From the NCBI GenBank assembly GCA_965279285.1, contig OZ257147.1, positions 186,001 to 250,000 on the forward strand: a stretch of 64,000 bases of DNA, written 5' to 3'. How positions within the stretch are numbered: position 1 is the first letter of the stretch; each line of letters starts with the position of its first letter. A model generated the notes under the pieces. The model made no database searches. It worked only from the letters and a program-made list of their open reading frames with translations, and had not been told where the DNA came from. Origin of the DNA: G965279335 sp965279285 (GTDB lineage Bacteria; Pseudomonadota; Gammaproteobacteria; DSM-16500). Both the position numbers and the translations under genes were made by a program. Of this stretch, positions 18,438 through 28,900 are shown piece by piece.

Positions 18438-18733
18438 TTTCGCGGTGACGAGAAGATGCCCAATGCTTTTTTTAAAATATCTCTTTCTTCACGAGCAATT
18501 GCTAGCTCTTTACGTAAATTGATTACTTCCGTATCTGATGGTTTTACAAACCCTTTACCTGGAAAAACCTCAGCACCATCCTTTTTATGACTTCTTACCC
18601 AGGTGACCAAAGTTCCATCTGGAATACCTAATTCGGCACTAATTTGCTTAGATGTGCGATCGCTTTCTAAAAAAAGTCTTATCGCATTTAACTTAAATTC
18701 TTTATCATACGCTCTTGATTTACGTCGACTCAT
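18434..18733 (-). CDS. IS3-family transposase OrfA (helix-turn-helix)
   Basis: A 99-aa protein with the HTH_Tnp_1 motif: YDKEFKLNAIRLFLESDRTS, KQISAELGIPDGTLVTWVRS, then a leucine-zipper-like helix (VINLRKELAIAREERDILKK) that mediates OrfA/OrfAB assembly in this family. The final ALGIFSSPRK is the usual junction with OrfB. It starts at an ATG 75 bp inside the right end of the element and appears intact. Confidence 0.92.
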   Translation of the reverse strand: MSRRKSRAYDKEFKLNAIRLFLESDRTSKQISAELGIPDGTLVTWVRSHKKDGAEVFPGKGFVKPSDTEVINLRKELAIAREERDILKKALGIFSSPRK

Positions 18734-18833
18734 TGTGCACCTCTAAAAGTTACAAAGATTATACTCTTTGTTTCTCTTCGACGTGTCTACTAAATGGTAG
18801 CAAGATCAAACTGATCCTTCCTTACGGCAACAG

Positions 18834-21800
18834 ATGGTTGCTTATGTACAGCGTGAAAATGAATATTTGGATATATTTAAAGATATTTTTGTAGAATTAG
18901 GATTTTTTAAAAATCAATCCATTAACGCAAGCGCATTGACTGACTTAAAAGTTATTGATTCATCACCGAAAAATTCCGACGAAAAAACCAAAGCGCTTGA
19001 GCAAACGTATTTGCACAATCTTGATGATTTAGATCCTTGGGTTCGTCAGGATGCGGTTGAAAATCTCCTCAAACTAGAAATGCGCGAAAAACGAAATTAC
19101 CCTCTTAGTGTAGACATGAAATCTTCTGGTATTTTAATTGGCGACGTCTTTCCTCAGCACTCTACCTTAAAAAAATCAACGACTTCATCTGTCGTAATGG
19201 CATTGGAGAAAAATCTTAAAGCTGAAGATTCTGTAATACGACAACTTGCTGCAGAAACATTACTTCATTTGAAAGAACATGATGAAGAAAAAATACTACT
19301 AACTTTAGCGGAGAATATTAATAGCAATACTCCTTGGCTGCAACGCAGGGGAATAAAACAATTATCACAGTTGGAGGGAGATCATGCCCTTAAACGCGAA
19401 TTATTGTCAAAGGCGTTGTCACATTCAGATGTAGAAACACGACAGATCGCAGCAGAAACATTATTTAAATTAAAAAAAGATGACTTATCTTTAATATCAA
19501 CGTTCATCGTGAATTTAAGCGCTGAAAATCCAGAAGTGGTAGTCAAAGCAGCACAGCATTTACATATGCTGAGTATAAATAATTCACAAACAATCGAAAT
19601 ACTAGTAAGAAGCCTGCATCATACAAATTTTAACACTAGTCAAACTATCGCTGATATTTTGATTAATTTAAATCAGGCCCACGACCAAGTAAAAGAATGT
19701 TTAATTGCCAACATCAGTGCGCCTGAATTAGCAATCCGCAATAGAGCGTTAGAACAACTAAAAAGATTAGGATACTTACTTGCTCCAAATGTAGTTGATG
19801 CTTATGTCCGCAACCTTAAACATCCCGATATATTGATCAGGCAAGAAGCCATAGCAATACTGATCGCACTTAAAAAAACCAATCATCAACTTTTGCAGCT
19901 GCTGTTAGAACAGGTCGGCAATGAAAATACTGCTCTAGCAACTAATGCAAAGAATTTATTAGCCGCTTTAGGAAAGAATGATGATCAAGTAATTATGTTT
20001 TTAATCAAAGTGTTGGAAGATAAAACAGGAAAATATTTCCCACAAGCATTTAATATGCTGCAATTTATTTTAGACATTCCAATAAACGCAGATAATAACA
20101 ATCCTCCAGCCTTTCAAGTCGAGACAGGCGGTTTCTTTCCGGGTGTACATCTTATTATAAAAACAATTGGCATTGCGGTGCAGACAACAAATAGTTTATT
20201 TGCTGAAACAACCTTAATACGTGCCTTACTGAAAAATTCTTTTTCTGGTGCACGCTGGCTAGTACATAATAGTGCTTCATTCAGCGATATCGATAATCAA
20301 GGTAATACAGCATTACATCGTGCTGCAGCGACTGGCCAGATCTTTATAGCGCAATTGTTATTAAATAAAGACGATACTGCAATTAAAAAAGCTAATCTTC
20401 AAGGTGCAACTGCTTTGCATACGGCAGCAAGCAATGGTCAACTCGCCATGATGCAATGGCTGTTGCAAAACGGCGCTTCTATTAAAGAAGCGGATAAACA
20501 CGGACGAACAGCATTAATATATGCCGCTAATAGTCATCATCTACCAGTGATCCAGTGGCTATTGCAGAATGGTGCATCCCTTAAAGAAATGAATCAGTAT
20601 GGCGATACTGTTTTATTATTAATAATTTCACAAAATTTCAACCCGGGTTTTGTTGAGCTGCTGTTAAAAAACGGTGCTTCGTTTAAAGAGATGGATAAGG
20701 AAGGAACCACTGTTTTGTTGCGTGCAGCGTTGTGGGGTATTCCTGCAGCTGTTATGTGGGTGCTGAATAAATTGGCTGCTGATCCAATCAATAAAAAACA
20801 GGATTGCGCAGGTTTTTATCGTGCTGCTTGGCAAGGAAATTTAGACGCTGTACGACACTATCTTGCTAATGGCATGAAGCAATTTACTGTCAGACAGCAA
20901 CCAGGTAGCACGGCAGTATTATTAGCTGCTGCGGCTGGTCATTTAGATATTGTGCAATGCTTGTTAAACAGTATCGTACAAGAGAAAGAAAAACGCAGCA
21001 ATCAAGATGCTGCATTACTTTGGGCATCAGCACACGGTCGATTGCCGGTGGTGACATGGTTAGTAAAAGAAGCCAAAGCTTCTCTCGCCAACCAAACTAT
21101 TTATGGTGATACGCCTTTATTGATAAGTGCTTTTCGTGGACATTTTACGACAGCACAATTTTTATTAACCCAAGGCGCAGACATTACTGTAAAAAACAAG
21201 TTTGGTTGTGATGCAATAGCGTTAGCCAGGATAAGCAATTTTTTACCTTTAGTTGGATTATTACAGTCTTATACCATGAGTGACAAAATTACTGCACCGG
21301 TTAAATTGACAAACAACGATACTATAATTGATCAAAAAACAGTGATCATACCTACGCTTTCACCTTCTTTATCATCTTCTCCCTCTAAAAAGTTTCTTAA
21401 TATATTTCTTGAATTACTTGATCATAAAGAAGCAGAAATACAGCGTGGCGCGGCTTTTATCCTGGCAGAAATACAAATTAATAACTCACTAGTTTTTAAT
21501 ATAATTTCTGAATCTCTGCAACATACTGATGGTGCAATTCGAGACTATGCCTTCCAGCTATTAAAAAAACAGCAAAAACTATATTTGCCTGAAATTATCA
21601 CGATATTTAGGCAAATGTTACATCACAAAAAAGTGAACATTCGGCAAGAAGCACTCGAAGTGTTAATGGACTTAAATCAAATCGATGTATCCGTTGCGCT
21701 GAGCATTCTGCAGCAAAACTTGTCTGCTCCTGAAACAGCGATTGCAGTGCGAGTAATAAGACAATTGTGGCAATTAGCAGGTGTTCAGCCGCAAGCATTA

Positions 21801-23471
21801 GCATTATTGCAAAAAATCTTACGAGATCCCAATTCAAAACCTGAAATGCAACAGTTTGCAGCAATTACTTTAATCAGCTTGGAGAAGTTTGATGAATCTA
21901 TGTTGCAAATAATTTTGCAGAACCTCAGTTGTAATAACCAGTGGCTACGCCAAAATGCCACTGATTTACTAACGCGTTTAGGAAAAATATCTACAGAACC
22001 TGTAATTAAGGTCTACCAGCAAAATGTTAACCATAAAAACATTGAAATTAGCCAAGAAGCTATTCAAGTATTGATTAATTTAAAACGATATGGTGAACAA
22101 GAGTTACGTGCACTTATCTCTCATTTGGAAGGTAATACTAGAACAAATTTTATAGCAAAAAATTTACTTGTGGCATTGGCAAAAACTGATTATACCGTAT
22201 TGACACTTTTAATGGACATGTTAACAAAAGATGTCGAACATAAACTTTGCAAAAATATTATTGAAACATTCAAAGAAATTATGATGATTGCAGGAACTTT
22301 TGCAAGCAATACCACGACTTTGCAAAGATCAATTCATCAAGGTCAGCTTCCATTAAGTAAATGGTTCCTGGAAAATGGTGCAGTTATTAAGAATATGGAT
22401 GCAAAAACGCATGCTGCTTTAATGGGTGCAGCTAAACAAGGCCATCTTGCTGCCATGCAAGCTTTTGCCAATCAAAGTTATCCTCTTTTAGATACTAAAA
22501 TCGATCATAAACTAGAGCAGCCGACCTTGCCTCAACATCCACCCAAAATATTTTTCACGTTGCTTGAGGATAAAGAGATAGCGATACGGCAAGGAGCGGC
22601 CATTATTTTGGCTCAGTTACAAATAGACACACCGTCTGTAATGAAGGTCTTGCTCGACACTTTATCCGATGACAATAACTCAACACAGGAAGAAGCTTTT
22701 GATGTTTTAGAACAGTTAGGCAAGATTGACACGCAAGATGTTATAAGCAAACTAACGCAAAACTTACAACACTCAAACGCAGGCGTAAGACAATTTGCAG
22801 TGGAGAAATTATTGAAATTAGAAGCAATAAAAATATCACTCGCTGTAAAAATTCTTATTAAGAATTTAGCGGCCACGGACCCTAATATTCATAAGGCTGC
22901 TATACAGCAACTCGATGAATTAGAAAAAGCGGATGCGCCAGAAGTCATTGCTGCGCACAAGGAAAACTTGTTTCACAAGAACGAAGAAATTCGCCAGGAA
23001 GCTGCGGAAGCCTTGATAGAATTAAACACAGCAGATGAACAAGTACTCCGCGTTTTACAAACTAATGCCAGTATTGGCAACTCGGCATTGCAACCTCGTG
23101 CGATACAACTACTAAATGCACTGGAGAAATCCAATAATGAAACTTTAACGGATATTTTTCAGAAATTACATATCTTTAAACCTACGTTTAACGCAGGTAG
23201 GATAAACAAGAAAATAACTCTATCAGCTAAAATGAAACCGGCTTCTGTCACTGCAAAACAACGAATTGGATCATCTTTTGACGTCGCATTATCACTGATT
23301 CAAGATTATTTATTTTTTGCTCCCGCAGCTTTAAACAACAATTTCCAACTTATGGACCACAAAACTATTGATTCAAATAAACCGGAAGATGATAAAACCA
23401 ACACTGCAGCAAGTGAACCGCCAAATCTTTCAACTGGACAATCACACAAAAACTTTGACCATTGTTTATGA
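18834..23471 (+). CDS. 3' part of the split giant gene: HEAT and ankyrin repeats
   Basis: 1545 codons from the first ATG after the IS. The true reading frame begins at 18812 (DPSLRQQ precedes MVAYVQRENEYL) and continues from the 5' part before 17532. Residues about 60-430 are HEAT/PBS-lyase-like repeats (VRQDAVENLLKLE, VIRQLAAETLLHLK, ETRQIAAETLFKLK). About 470-820 are ankyrin repeats (NTALHRAAATGQIFIAQLLL, TALHTAASNGQLAMMQWLLQ, TALIYAANSHHLPVIQWLLQ). HEAT repeats resume to about 1420. The low-complexity C-terminus ends in DHCL. Such repeats mediate protein binding; ankyrin proteins are frequent effectors in intracellular bacteria. Without its 5' half this ORF has no obvious ribosome-binding site and may be silent. 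23472-23717 holds nothing recognisable. Confidence 0.82.
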   Translation: MVAYVQRENEYLDIFKDIFVELGFFKNQSINASALTDLKVIDSSPKNSDEKTKALEQTYLHNLDDLDPWVRQDAVENLLKLEMREKRNYPLSVDMKSSGILIGDVFPQHSTLKKSTTSSVVMALEKNLKAEDSVIRQLAAETLLHLKEHDEEKILLTLAENINSNTPWLQRRGIKQLSQLEGDHALKRELLSKALSHSDVETRQIAAETLFKLKKDDLSLISTFIVNLSAENPEVVVKAAQHLHMLSINNSQTIEILVRSLHHTNFNTSQTIADILINLNQAHDQVKECLIANISAPELAIRNRALEQLKRLGYLLAPNVVDAYVRNLKHPDILIRQEAIAILIALKKTNHQLLQLLLEQVGNENTALATNAKNLLAALGKNDDQVIMFLIKVLEDKTGKYFPQAFNMLQFILDIPINADNNNPPAFQVETGGFFPGVHLIIKTIGIAVQTTNSLFAETTLIRALLKNSFSGARWLVHNSASFSDIDNQGNTALHRAAATGQIFIAQLLLNKDDTAIKKANLQGATALHTAASNGQLAMMQWLLQNGASIKEADKHGRTALIYAANSHHLPVIQWLLQNGASLKEMNQYGDTVLLLIISQNFNPGFVELLLKNGASFKEMDKEGTTVLLRAALWGIPAAVMWVLNKLAADPINKKQDCAGFYRAAWQGNLDAVRHYLANGMKQFTVRQQPGSTAVLLAAAAGHLDIVQCLLNSIVQEKEKRSNQDAALLWASAHGRLPVVTWLVKEAKASLANQTIYGDTPLLISAFRGHFTTAQFLLTQGADITVKNKFGCDAIALARISNFLPLVGLLQSYTMSDKITAPVKLTNNDTIIDQKTVIIPTLSPSLSSSPSKKFLNIFLELLDHKEAEIQRGAAFILAEIQINNSLVFNIISESLQHTDGAIRDYAFQLLKKQQKLYLPEIITIFRQMLHHKKVNIRQEALEVLMDLNQIDVSVALSILQQNLSAPETAIAVRVIRQLWQLAGVQPQALALLQKILRDPNSKPEMQQFAAITLISLEKFDESMLQIILQNLSCNNQWLRQNATDLLTRLGKISTEPVIKVYQQNVNHKNIEISQEAIQVLINLKRYGEQELRALISHLEGNTRTNFIAKNLLVALAKTDYTVLTLLMDMLTKDVEHKLCKNIIETFKEIMMIAGTFASNTTTLQRSIHQGQLPLSKWFLENGAVIKNMDAKTHAALMGAAKQGHLAAMQAFANQSYPLLDTKIDHKLEQPTLPQHPPKIFFTLLEDKEIAIRQGAAIILAQLQIDTPSVMKVLLDTLSDDNNSTQEEAFDVLEQLGKIDTQDVISKLTQNLQHSNAGVRQFAVEKLLKLEAIKISLAVKILIKNLAATDPNIHKAAIQQLDELEKADAPEVIAAHKENLFHKNEEIRQEAAEALIELNTADEQVLRVLQTNASIGNSALQPRAIQLLNALEKSNNETLTDIFQKLHIFKPTFNAGRINKKITLSAKMKPASVTAKQRIGSSFDVALSLIQDYLFFAPAALNNNFQLMDHKTIDSNKPEDDKTNTAASEPPNLSTGQSHKNFDHCL

Positions 23472-23717
23472 AGTTAATCTTAAACCCAAGCGAGGAAGAA
23501 GATGTAAGGAAAAAATACAGATAAAACAACAAATTTAAATATAGATGCTGATTCAAAAAGTGTTCTTATGGTTCTCCATCCATCTGCAACAGCAGACTAT
23601 CTTACCTGTATTCGGTAATTATGTGGAGATAGCTAGTTTAATTAGCGGCATGATATAGCCTTATTGTTTTTACTGTCTTCGTAATTTATAACCGTATTAT
23701 AGCTCCATAGCAATCAA

Positions 23718-24632
23718 CTACATAACCGTCCCTTTAGGCGGTATATTTTCCACTGGTAAAGGAATAAACTCACGATCATCATGAGGAACTTTTTGAAAAC
23801 GATGACTGAAATCACCCGGACCTTTTGCCCAATCTAATTTAGCTTGTTCAATTTTTTCTTGCGAACTTGAAACAAAATTCCAATAAATATAACGCTTTCC
23901 TACAGCTTGACCGCCTAATAACATTAATTCTGAATCTTCCAATGCTGTTAAAATTAAACTTCCACCTTTTTTACCGATAGCCATTGCATATTGATCTATT
24001 ACTTTATTATTAACGTCTAAACTTCCTTTCACAACATAGACAGCTCCTTCACGTCCTTCTAAAGGAAAATGCATTTGCGATCCTTTCGGCATTTTAATAT
24101 AAAGATAAAAAAGATCTGAATGCACTTTAACCGGACTAACATGATTAAACGCACTGCCTAATAAAAGTTTATATTGCACATTATCAATTTGAAACTCTGG
24201 TAACACACCCGATGAATAATGCTGAAAATCAGGGGCAATTTCTTCAAATTCTTCTGGTAACGCAACCCAGCATTGAATACCGCTTAACGTGCTACCTGTT
24301 TTGCGTAATGCATCAGGTGTTCTTTCTGAATGGACAATACCGCGCCCTGCTGTCATCCAATTAATTGCACCGGGTTCAATTAATTGATCTGACCCTAAAC
24401 TATCACGATGATGAATTTTTCCTTCAAACAGATAAGTTACGGTAGCAAGATTAATATGTGGATGAGGACGAACATCAATACCTTGATCTTTATCAAAAAT
24501 AGCAGGCCCCATATGATCAAAAAAAATAAAAGGACCCACCATGGGATGACTTGCACAAGGTAAAATACGGCGTACATGAAACCCGCCTAAATCACGTTCA
24601 CGTCCTGTAATAATAAGTTCGATATCTTCCAT
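23718..24632 (-). CDS. Pirin family protein
   Basis: A 304-aa bicupin protein of the pirin family. The N-terminal cupin has the metal-binding pattern of pirins: DVRPHPHINLATVTYLFEG (His, His), then DSLGSDQLIEPGAINWMTAG and GRGIVHSERTP (His, Glu). The C-terminal cupin follows (YLYIKMPKGSQMHFPLEGRE). Bacterial pirins include quercetinase-like dioxygenases and redox-linked regulators, and the particular role here is unknown. AAAAGGAATATGTT gives a ribosome-binding site. It is transcribed after the methyltransferase gene 21 bp upstream, and the two may form an operon. Confidence 0.9.
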   Translation of the reverse strand: MEDIELIITGRERDLGGFHVRRILPCASHPMVGPFIFFDHMGPAIFDKDQGIDVRPHPHINLATVTYLFEGKIHHRDSLGSDQLIEPGAINWMTAGRGIVHSERTPDALRKTGSTLSGIQCWVALPEEFEEIAPDFQHYSSGVLPEFQIDNVQYKLLLGSAFNHVSPVKVHSDLFYLYIKMPKGSQMHFPLEGREGAVYVVKGSLDVNNKVIDQYAMAIGKKGGSLILTALEDSELMLLGGQAVGKRYIYWNFVSSSQEKIEQAKLDWAKGPGDFSHRFQKVPHDDREFIPLPVENIPPKGTVM

Positions 24633-24653
24633 AACATATTCCTTTTAAAATAA

Positions 24654-25607
24654 TTATAGTTTTGTTCTAAGATTAACAGACCAAAATGGCGCAGTGTTAT
24701 CTATTAAATGCTTTCTTCTCAGAGATGAAATAGGTGAAAAAAAAGCAACCCGATTTTCATGCTTTTGTGCTTTGTATTCATCCGAACGCAAAGGACCTTG
24801 TGTGGCAGAAGCAATATAAGGAAGTCTTACTAACCCACTACTGTCTTTATGTTTGCAAAACCATTCGTTTAATTTTTCCATCACTCGCTTCTCGTTAATG
24901 GGATCACTTTTAGGATAGAATGAATAACTTGCAAACCAATGCTGTAAATCTTCTTGTTTTAAAATAACACCATCGACACTGCTAGGTAAAGAAACAATCA
25001 TTCTTTCAAGTTCGATATAATCTTGAAATTGCTTTGGATCAAAAAGTTCAGCATCAACCAACTGCGTTTGGCTTTTTGCATAGTCAGGACAATATTGAGA
25101 TAATAAAGCATGCAGCTCTCTAACATGCAAATGAATTGGATCAAGATTATAATACCAAATAGCTATACGATCTTTTCCATCATTAGGTAAATATTTTTTC
25201 CAGTTATTAACGATTAAAAATTCTTCTTTTCCTGTAAATTTTTTTTGAAAAGTATGCAAAGCTTGTGCAACAACAATGAGATCTGCAGTCACTTTTTCAG
25301 GTAAATTTAAAGAATGACAATCTCCATCTACACTAATAAATTGATGAGGATATTTTTTAGCTAATAAATCCGAGGCAATTTCACGAAATTTTACATTAGG
25401 TTCAACACAATAAACAATACATCCTAATTTTAAAAAAGGCAGTGCGTCAGCACCTGTTCCTGAACCTACACAAACTACAGTCGGTGGCTTATTCTTTTGA
25501 GTACCCACTTTTTTTAGAGCTTCGGCTGCTAACTTTTTTGGCCAGCATTGAGGGCGCTTTTTATAAAAAACCTCTTGGCCAAAAAACCTATACCGCTGTG
25601 AAAGCAT
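24654..25607 (-). CDS. Class I SAM-dependent methyltransferase
   Basis: A 317-aa protein. Motif I of class I methyltransferases is clear (TVVCVGSGTGADALPFLKLG), followed by the acidic ribose-binding residue in YCVEPNVKFREIA, a motif II-like VDGDCHSLNLPEKVTADLIVV with AQALHTFQ after it. The N-terminal LSQRYRFFGQEVFYKKRPQ and the C-terminal half with WYYNLDPIHLHVREL suggest a small-molecule methyltransferase, but I cannot name the substrate. The C-terminus after about residue 260 is unusual for the family. It is followed by pirin on the same strand. Confidence 0.78.
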   Translation of the reverse strand: MLSQRYRFFGQEVFYKKRPQCWPKKLAAEALKKVGTQKNKPPTVVCVGSGTGADALPFLKLGCIVYCVEPNVKFREIASDLLAKKYPHQFISVDGDCHSLNLPEKVTADLIVVAQALHTFQKKFTGKEEFLIVNNWKKYLPNDGKDRIAIWYYNLDPIHLHVRELHALLSQYCPDYAKSQTQLVDAELFDPKQFQDYIELERMIVSLPSSVDGVILKQEDLQHWFASYSFYPKSDPINEKRVMEKLNEWFCKHKDSSGLVRLPYIASATQGPLRSDEYKAQKHENRVAFFSPISSLRRKHLIDNTAPFWSVNLRTKL

Positions 25608-25668
25608 AGAAATAAACCTTTGTTGTATTGTTGATAAATTATACTAATATTTGTGCGTAAGTCAATAT

Positions 25669-25860
25669 CTATGCTGAGGCTATCAATCTATATATCTGCC
25701 CTAACCAATAAAATGGCAATGAAATAAATTCATAATTATTCAACTCGCCTGTGGTCGTTTTTGATTGAACATGATCACACTGAAGAGTTCCCGGATAAAA
25801 GCGCACCGCGCGCGGCCATCGTTTTTCACTCATGACCAGACAATACCCCAAGATGATCAT
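25669..25860 (-). pseudogene. 3' fragment of a DUF4143-type ATPase gene
   Basis: The 54 residues from MSEKRWPRAVRFYPGTLQCD to the end match the C-terminus of the complete ATPase encoded at 37039-38409 (MSEKPWQRAVRFYAGTLQCD onward) almost residue by residue, and the DNA is clearly alike over about 150 bp. Only the end of the gene is present, with no ATPase or start. It lies 3' of the giant cluster B gene in the same orientation as the complete copy, so the two copies bracket cluster B. Confidence 0.8.
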
Positions 25861-25937
25861 TACATGATTAAGCAGGGCTCAGGATCTTTGGAAGGTGGCT
25901 TTGGAGCATTTTTTACAGACAATTTTTTTATCCTCTT

Positions 25938-28900
25938 TTAGATTGGGCTTACTGATGACTGATGCTGGCTTTCTGATTTTTCCGGCGGCGTATTAATCTG
26001 AACACCTGCAACTGCAGAGGTTGCTGTTGTGGAAGGCCTATGAGCAGGAGATCTCCAAAATGTAGGATTGAAACCATGAGTATCCATTGGCATCCCAGCT
26101 AATGTTCTCACTACCGCCTCACTCGGATTCGTGATCTTGCCTAAGGCGGATACCGCGGCGTGGCGCACACCCCATTCTTTATCTGCTGACATCCCAACTA
26201 ATGTTTTCACTACCGCCTCACTCGGATTCGTGATATTGCCTAAGGCGGATGCCGCGGCGTGGCGCACATCCGATGCTTTATCTGCTGACATCCCAACTAA
26301 TGTTTTCACTACCGCCTCACTCGGATTCGTGATCTTGCCTAAGGCGGATACCGCGGCGTGGCGCACATCCGATTCTTTATCTGCTGACATCCCAACTAAT
26401 GTTTTCACTACCGCCTCACTCGGATTCGTGATCTTGCCTAAGGCGGATGCCGCGGCGCGGCGCACATCCGATTCTTTATCTGCTGACATCCCAACTAATG
26501 TTTTCACTACCGCCTCACTCGGATTCGTGATCTTGCCTAAGGCGGATGCCGCGGCGGGGCGCACACCCCATTCTTCATCTGCTAACATCCCAACTAATGT
26601 TTTCACTACCGCCTCACTCGGATTCGTGATATTGCCTAAGGCGGATGCCACGGCGCGGCGCACATCCGATTCTTTATCTGCTGACATCCCAACTAATGTT
26701 TTCACTACCGCCTCACTCGGATTCGTGATCTTGCCTAAAGCGGATGCCGCGGCGCGGCGCACATCCGATTCTTTATCTGCTGACATCCTAACTAATGTTT
26801 TCACTACCGCCTCACTCGGATTCGTGATATTGCCTAAGGCGGATGCCGCGGCGCGGCGCACATACCACTCTTTATCTGCTAACATCCCAACTAATGTTTT
26901 CACTACCGCCTCACTCGGATTCGTGATATTGCCTAAGGCGGATTCCGCGGCGATGCACACATCCGATTCTTTATCTGCTAACATCCCAACTAATGCTTTC
27001 ACTACCGCCTCACTCGGATTCGTGATCTTGCCTAAGGCGGATGCCGCAGCGATGCGCACATCCAATTTTTTATCTGCTAACATCCCAACTAATGTTTTCA
27101 CCAGCATCTCACTCGGATTCATGATAGAGTTTAAGGCAGATATTGCAGCATGCTGCACAGCCGATGTTTCATGCTGTAACAGCGCAACTAAAATTTTTTC
27201 TACGATTTCATTCGTATTTTTAATGCTAGCTAATGTTGATATGGCAGAAAGTTGTATATCCAACTCTTTACGTTGCAATGGCTCAATTGAAATTTCCACC
27301 ATTGCTTCACTGAGGTTTGTGAGACGGGCTAGGGCGGCTAACGTCTCACGCCGCATATCAGAGTCTTTTTGTTGTAATACCCCAAGCAACACACTGATTT
27401 TTTGGTTAGAGGGTTCTCTCCATGTTGCTAGTATTGCAATTACTTTATCTTGTACGGAGGGTACATTATCCTGTAACAAGGGCCGCAATGCATCAATGAC
27501 TGTAATAGAAGGTTCTTTTAACTCACCTAATATAGTGAGCGTGACACTTCGCACAGCAGATTCTCTATCTCGCAACATACCTAATAAAGCCATGATCACG
27601 CTTTCATCTCGATGTATAACGCGACCTAAAACTTCTATGATTTTACACCGCACTGTCGGTTCTTTATCCTGTAACATACTGAGTAAAACCGTGATAACTT
27701 CGTCAGTAGGTTCTTTGAGTCTGCTTAAAGCCACCACTACGGCATACCGCACCTTTTTTTCATGATCTTGTAACATTCTCAACAAGGCAGTTACCACCTT
27801 TTTATCAAGTTTTTCCAATCCTTCGAAAATGTATATCGTTGCACACCGAATGTCATCATCTTCATCCTGTAACATACCAAACAAAACATTTATCACAGCT
27901 GGGCTGAGTTCTTTTAACTTCTTTAAAGCCACTAAAGTAACGCCTCGAATTGTAGTGTCATTGCTCTGCAGTTTTTCTATTAACGCGGGTAAAAGCGTTT
28001 GATCGGTTGACTTCTGAGCAGCTAATTTTTCGACTAAAGCATCTATCTCATTATTAATGGCCTTAATATCAGGTTGAGCTTTTAGTGCATCTTGTTTCAA
28101 CCTCTCAGCCTCATTGATAAACAACCTAAAACTTTGTGGTGGCTTATTAAAAAGTGGATTACTTTCTACTAAATTTATTTGCTCTAAACGGTTAAGTAGC
28201 TCGGAAATATCCGTGCGATAGCTGGAAGAGTCATTTAGTTTGGCATGAAGCACATGTGCTACTTCTGCTGTAAAACCCAATGCTTGAATAAGCGGTATAA
28301 AGAGATGCAGTTGTTTAAGTGCTTTACTTGTCTCTGTTGAAGCGATAAATTTTGTATGCCATGCATTTAATAATACTTGGGTGGTTTGCATAATTTTTTG
28401 TTTAAAACTGGTTTCTATTTTAGTGTTGACTAGTTTTGACAATGCAAAAATACTTCTATGCCGAACATCTAGTAGATGGCTATGTGCACCATCGATCAGC
28501 AGATCCAACAACATTTTATCCTGAAAAATTAACTTTTCTGCCATATCAATAATCGCTAATTTAAGATAAAGATAAGGATCCAGTGATCGCATATATTTTT
28601 GTAACAACACTGTTAGTTCAGGAAACGATTTGCGCATATTGCCCAGCGCGTTAACCACGGTAGTACGTAACTCGGGATGAGTGTTTTCATCTTGTAACAG
28701 TTTCTTGAGTGAGAGCAAGCTTTGGGTATCATCCGATTGCAGTTGAATCTGTGCCAAGGTGGCTGCACGTTGGGCTATTAAATTCTTATCACCTTTTTCC
28801 TGTCGCCCTTTTTGTTCCATTTGCTCATTCAATAAGTTATCAATAGCAACAGCTTTTCTGACGTTTGGACTAAGACGTAGATATTGCAATGTGGTTTGAT

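Larger units (their letters stand above)
17532..18808 (-). mobile_element. IS3-family insertion sequence, complete
   Basis: A 1277-bp element. The terminal repeats are TGATCTTGCAACCTTTTAG (from 17532, continuing TGGACAC) and, on the other strand from 18808, TGATCTTGCTACCATTTAG (continuing TAGACAC after the T); they begin TGATCTT like canonical IS3 ends. The element holds orfA and orfB in the minus orientation. The flanking triplets are TAC (17529-17531) and AAC (18809-18811), a 3-bp target duplication with one mismatch, which fits an insertion old enough to have acquired one change. Removing the element plus one triplet joins the neighbouring ORFs in frame. Confidence 0.9.

Noticed and set aside
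18834..18836. ATG 18834 as a genuine gene start
   Set aside because: It has no ribosome-binding site, and the frame joins the gene before the IS once the element is removed.
23460..23471. Cys near the C-terminus (DHCL) of the HEAT-ankyrin protein as a CaaX box
   Set aside because: The Cys is second from the end, not fourth, so it does not fit CaaX or Rab-type CC/CxC signals.
26100..27140. Regular repeat spacing suggesting a CRISPR array
   Set aside because: The unit is 99 bp with no variable spacer, and it is in frame with the HEAT protein.
26131..27765. A 544-codon plus-strand ORF opposite the HEAT repeats
   Set aside because: It is the reverse-frame shadow of the 99-bp repeat, which has no stop in that frame; it has no ribosome-binding site and a purely repetitive product.
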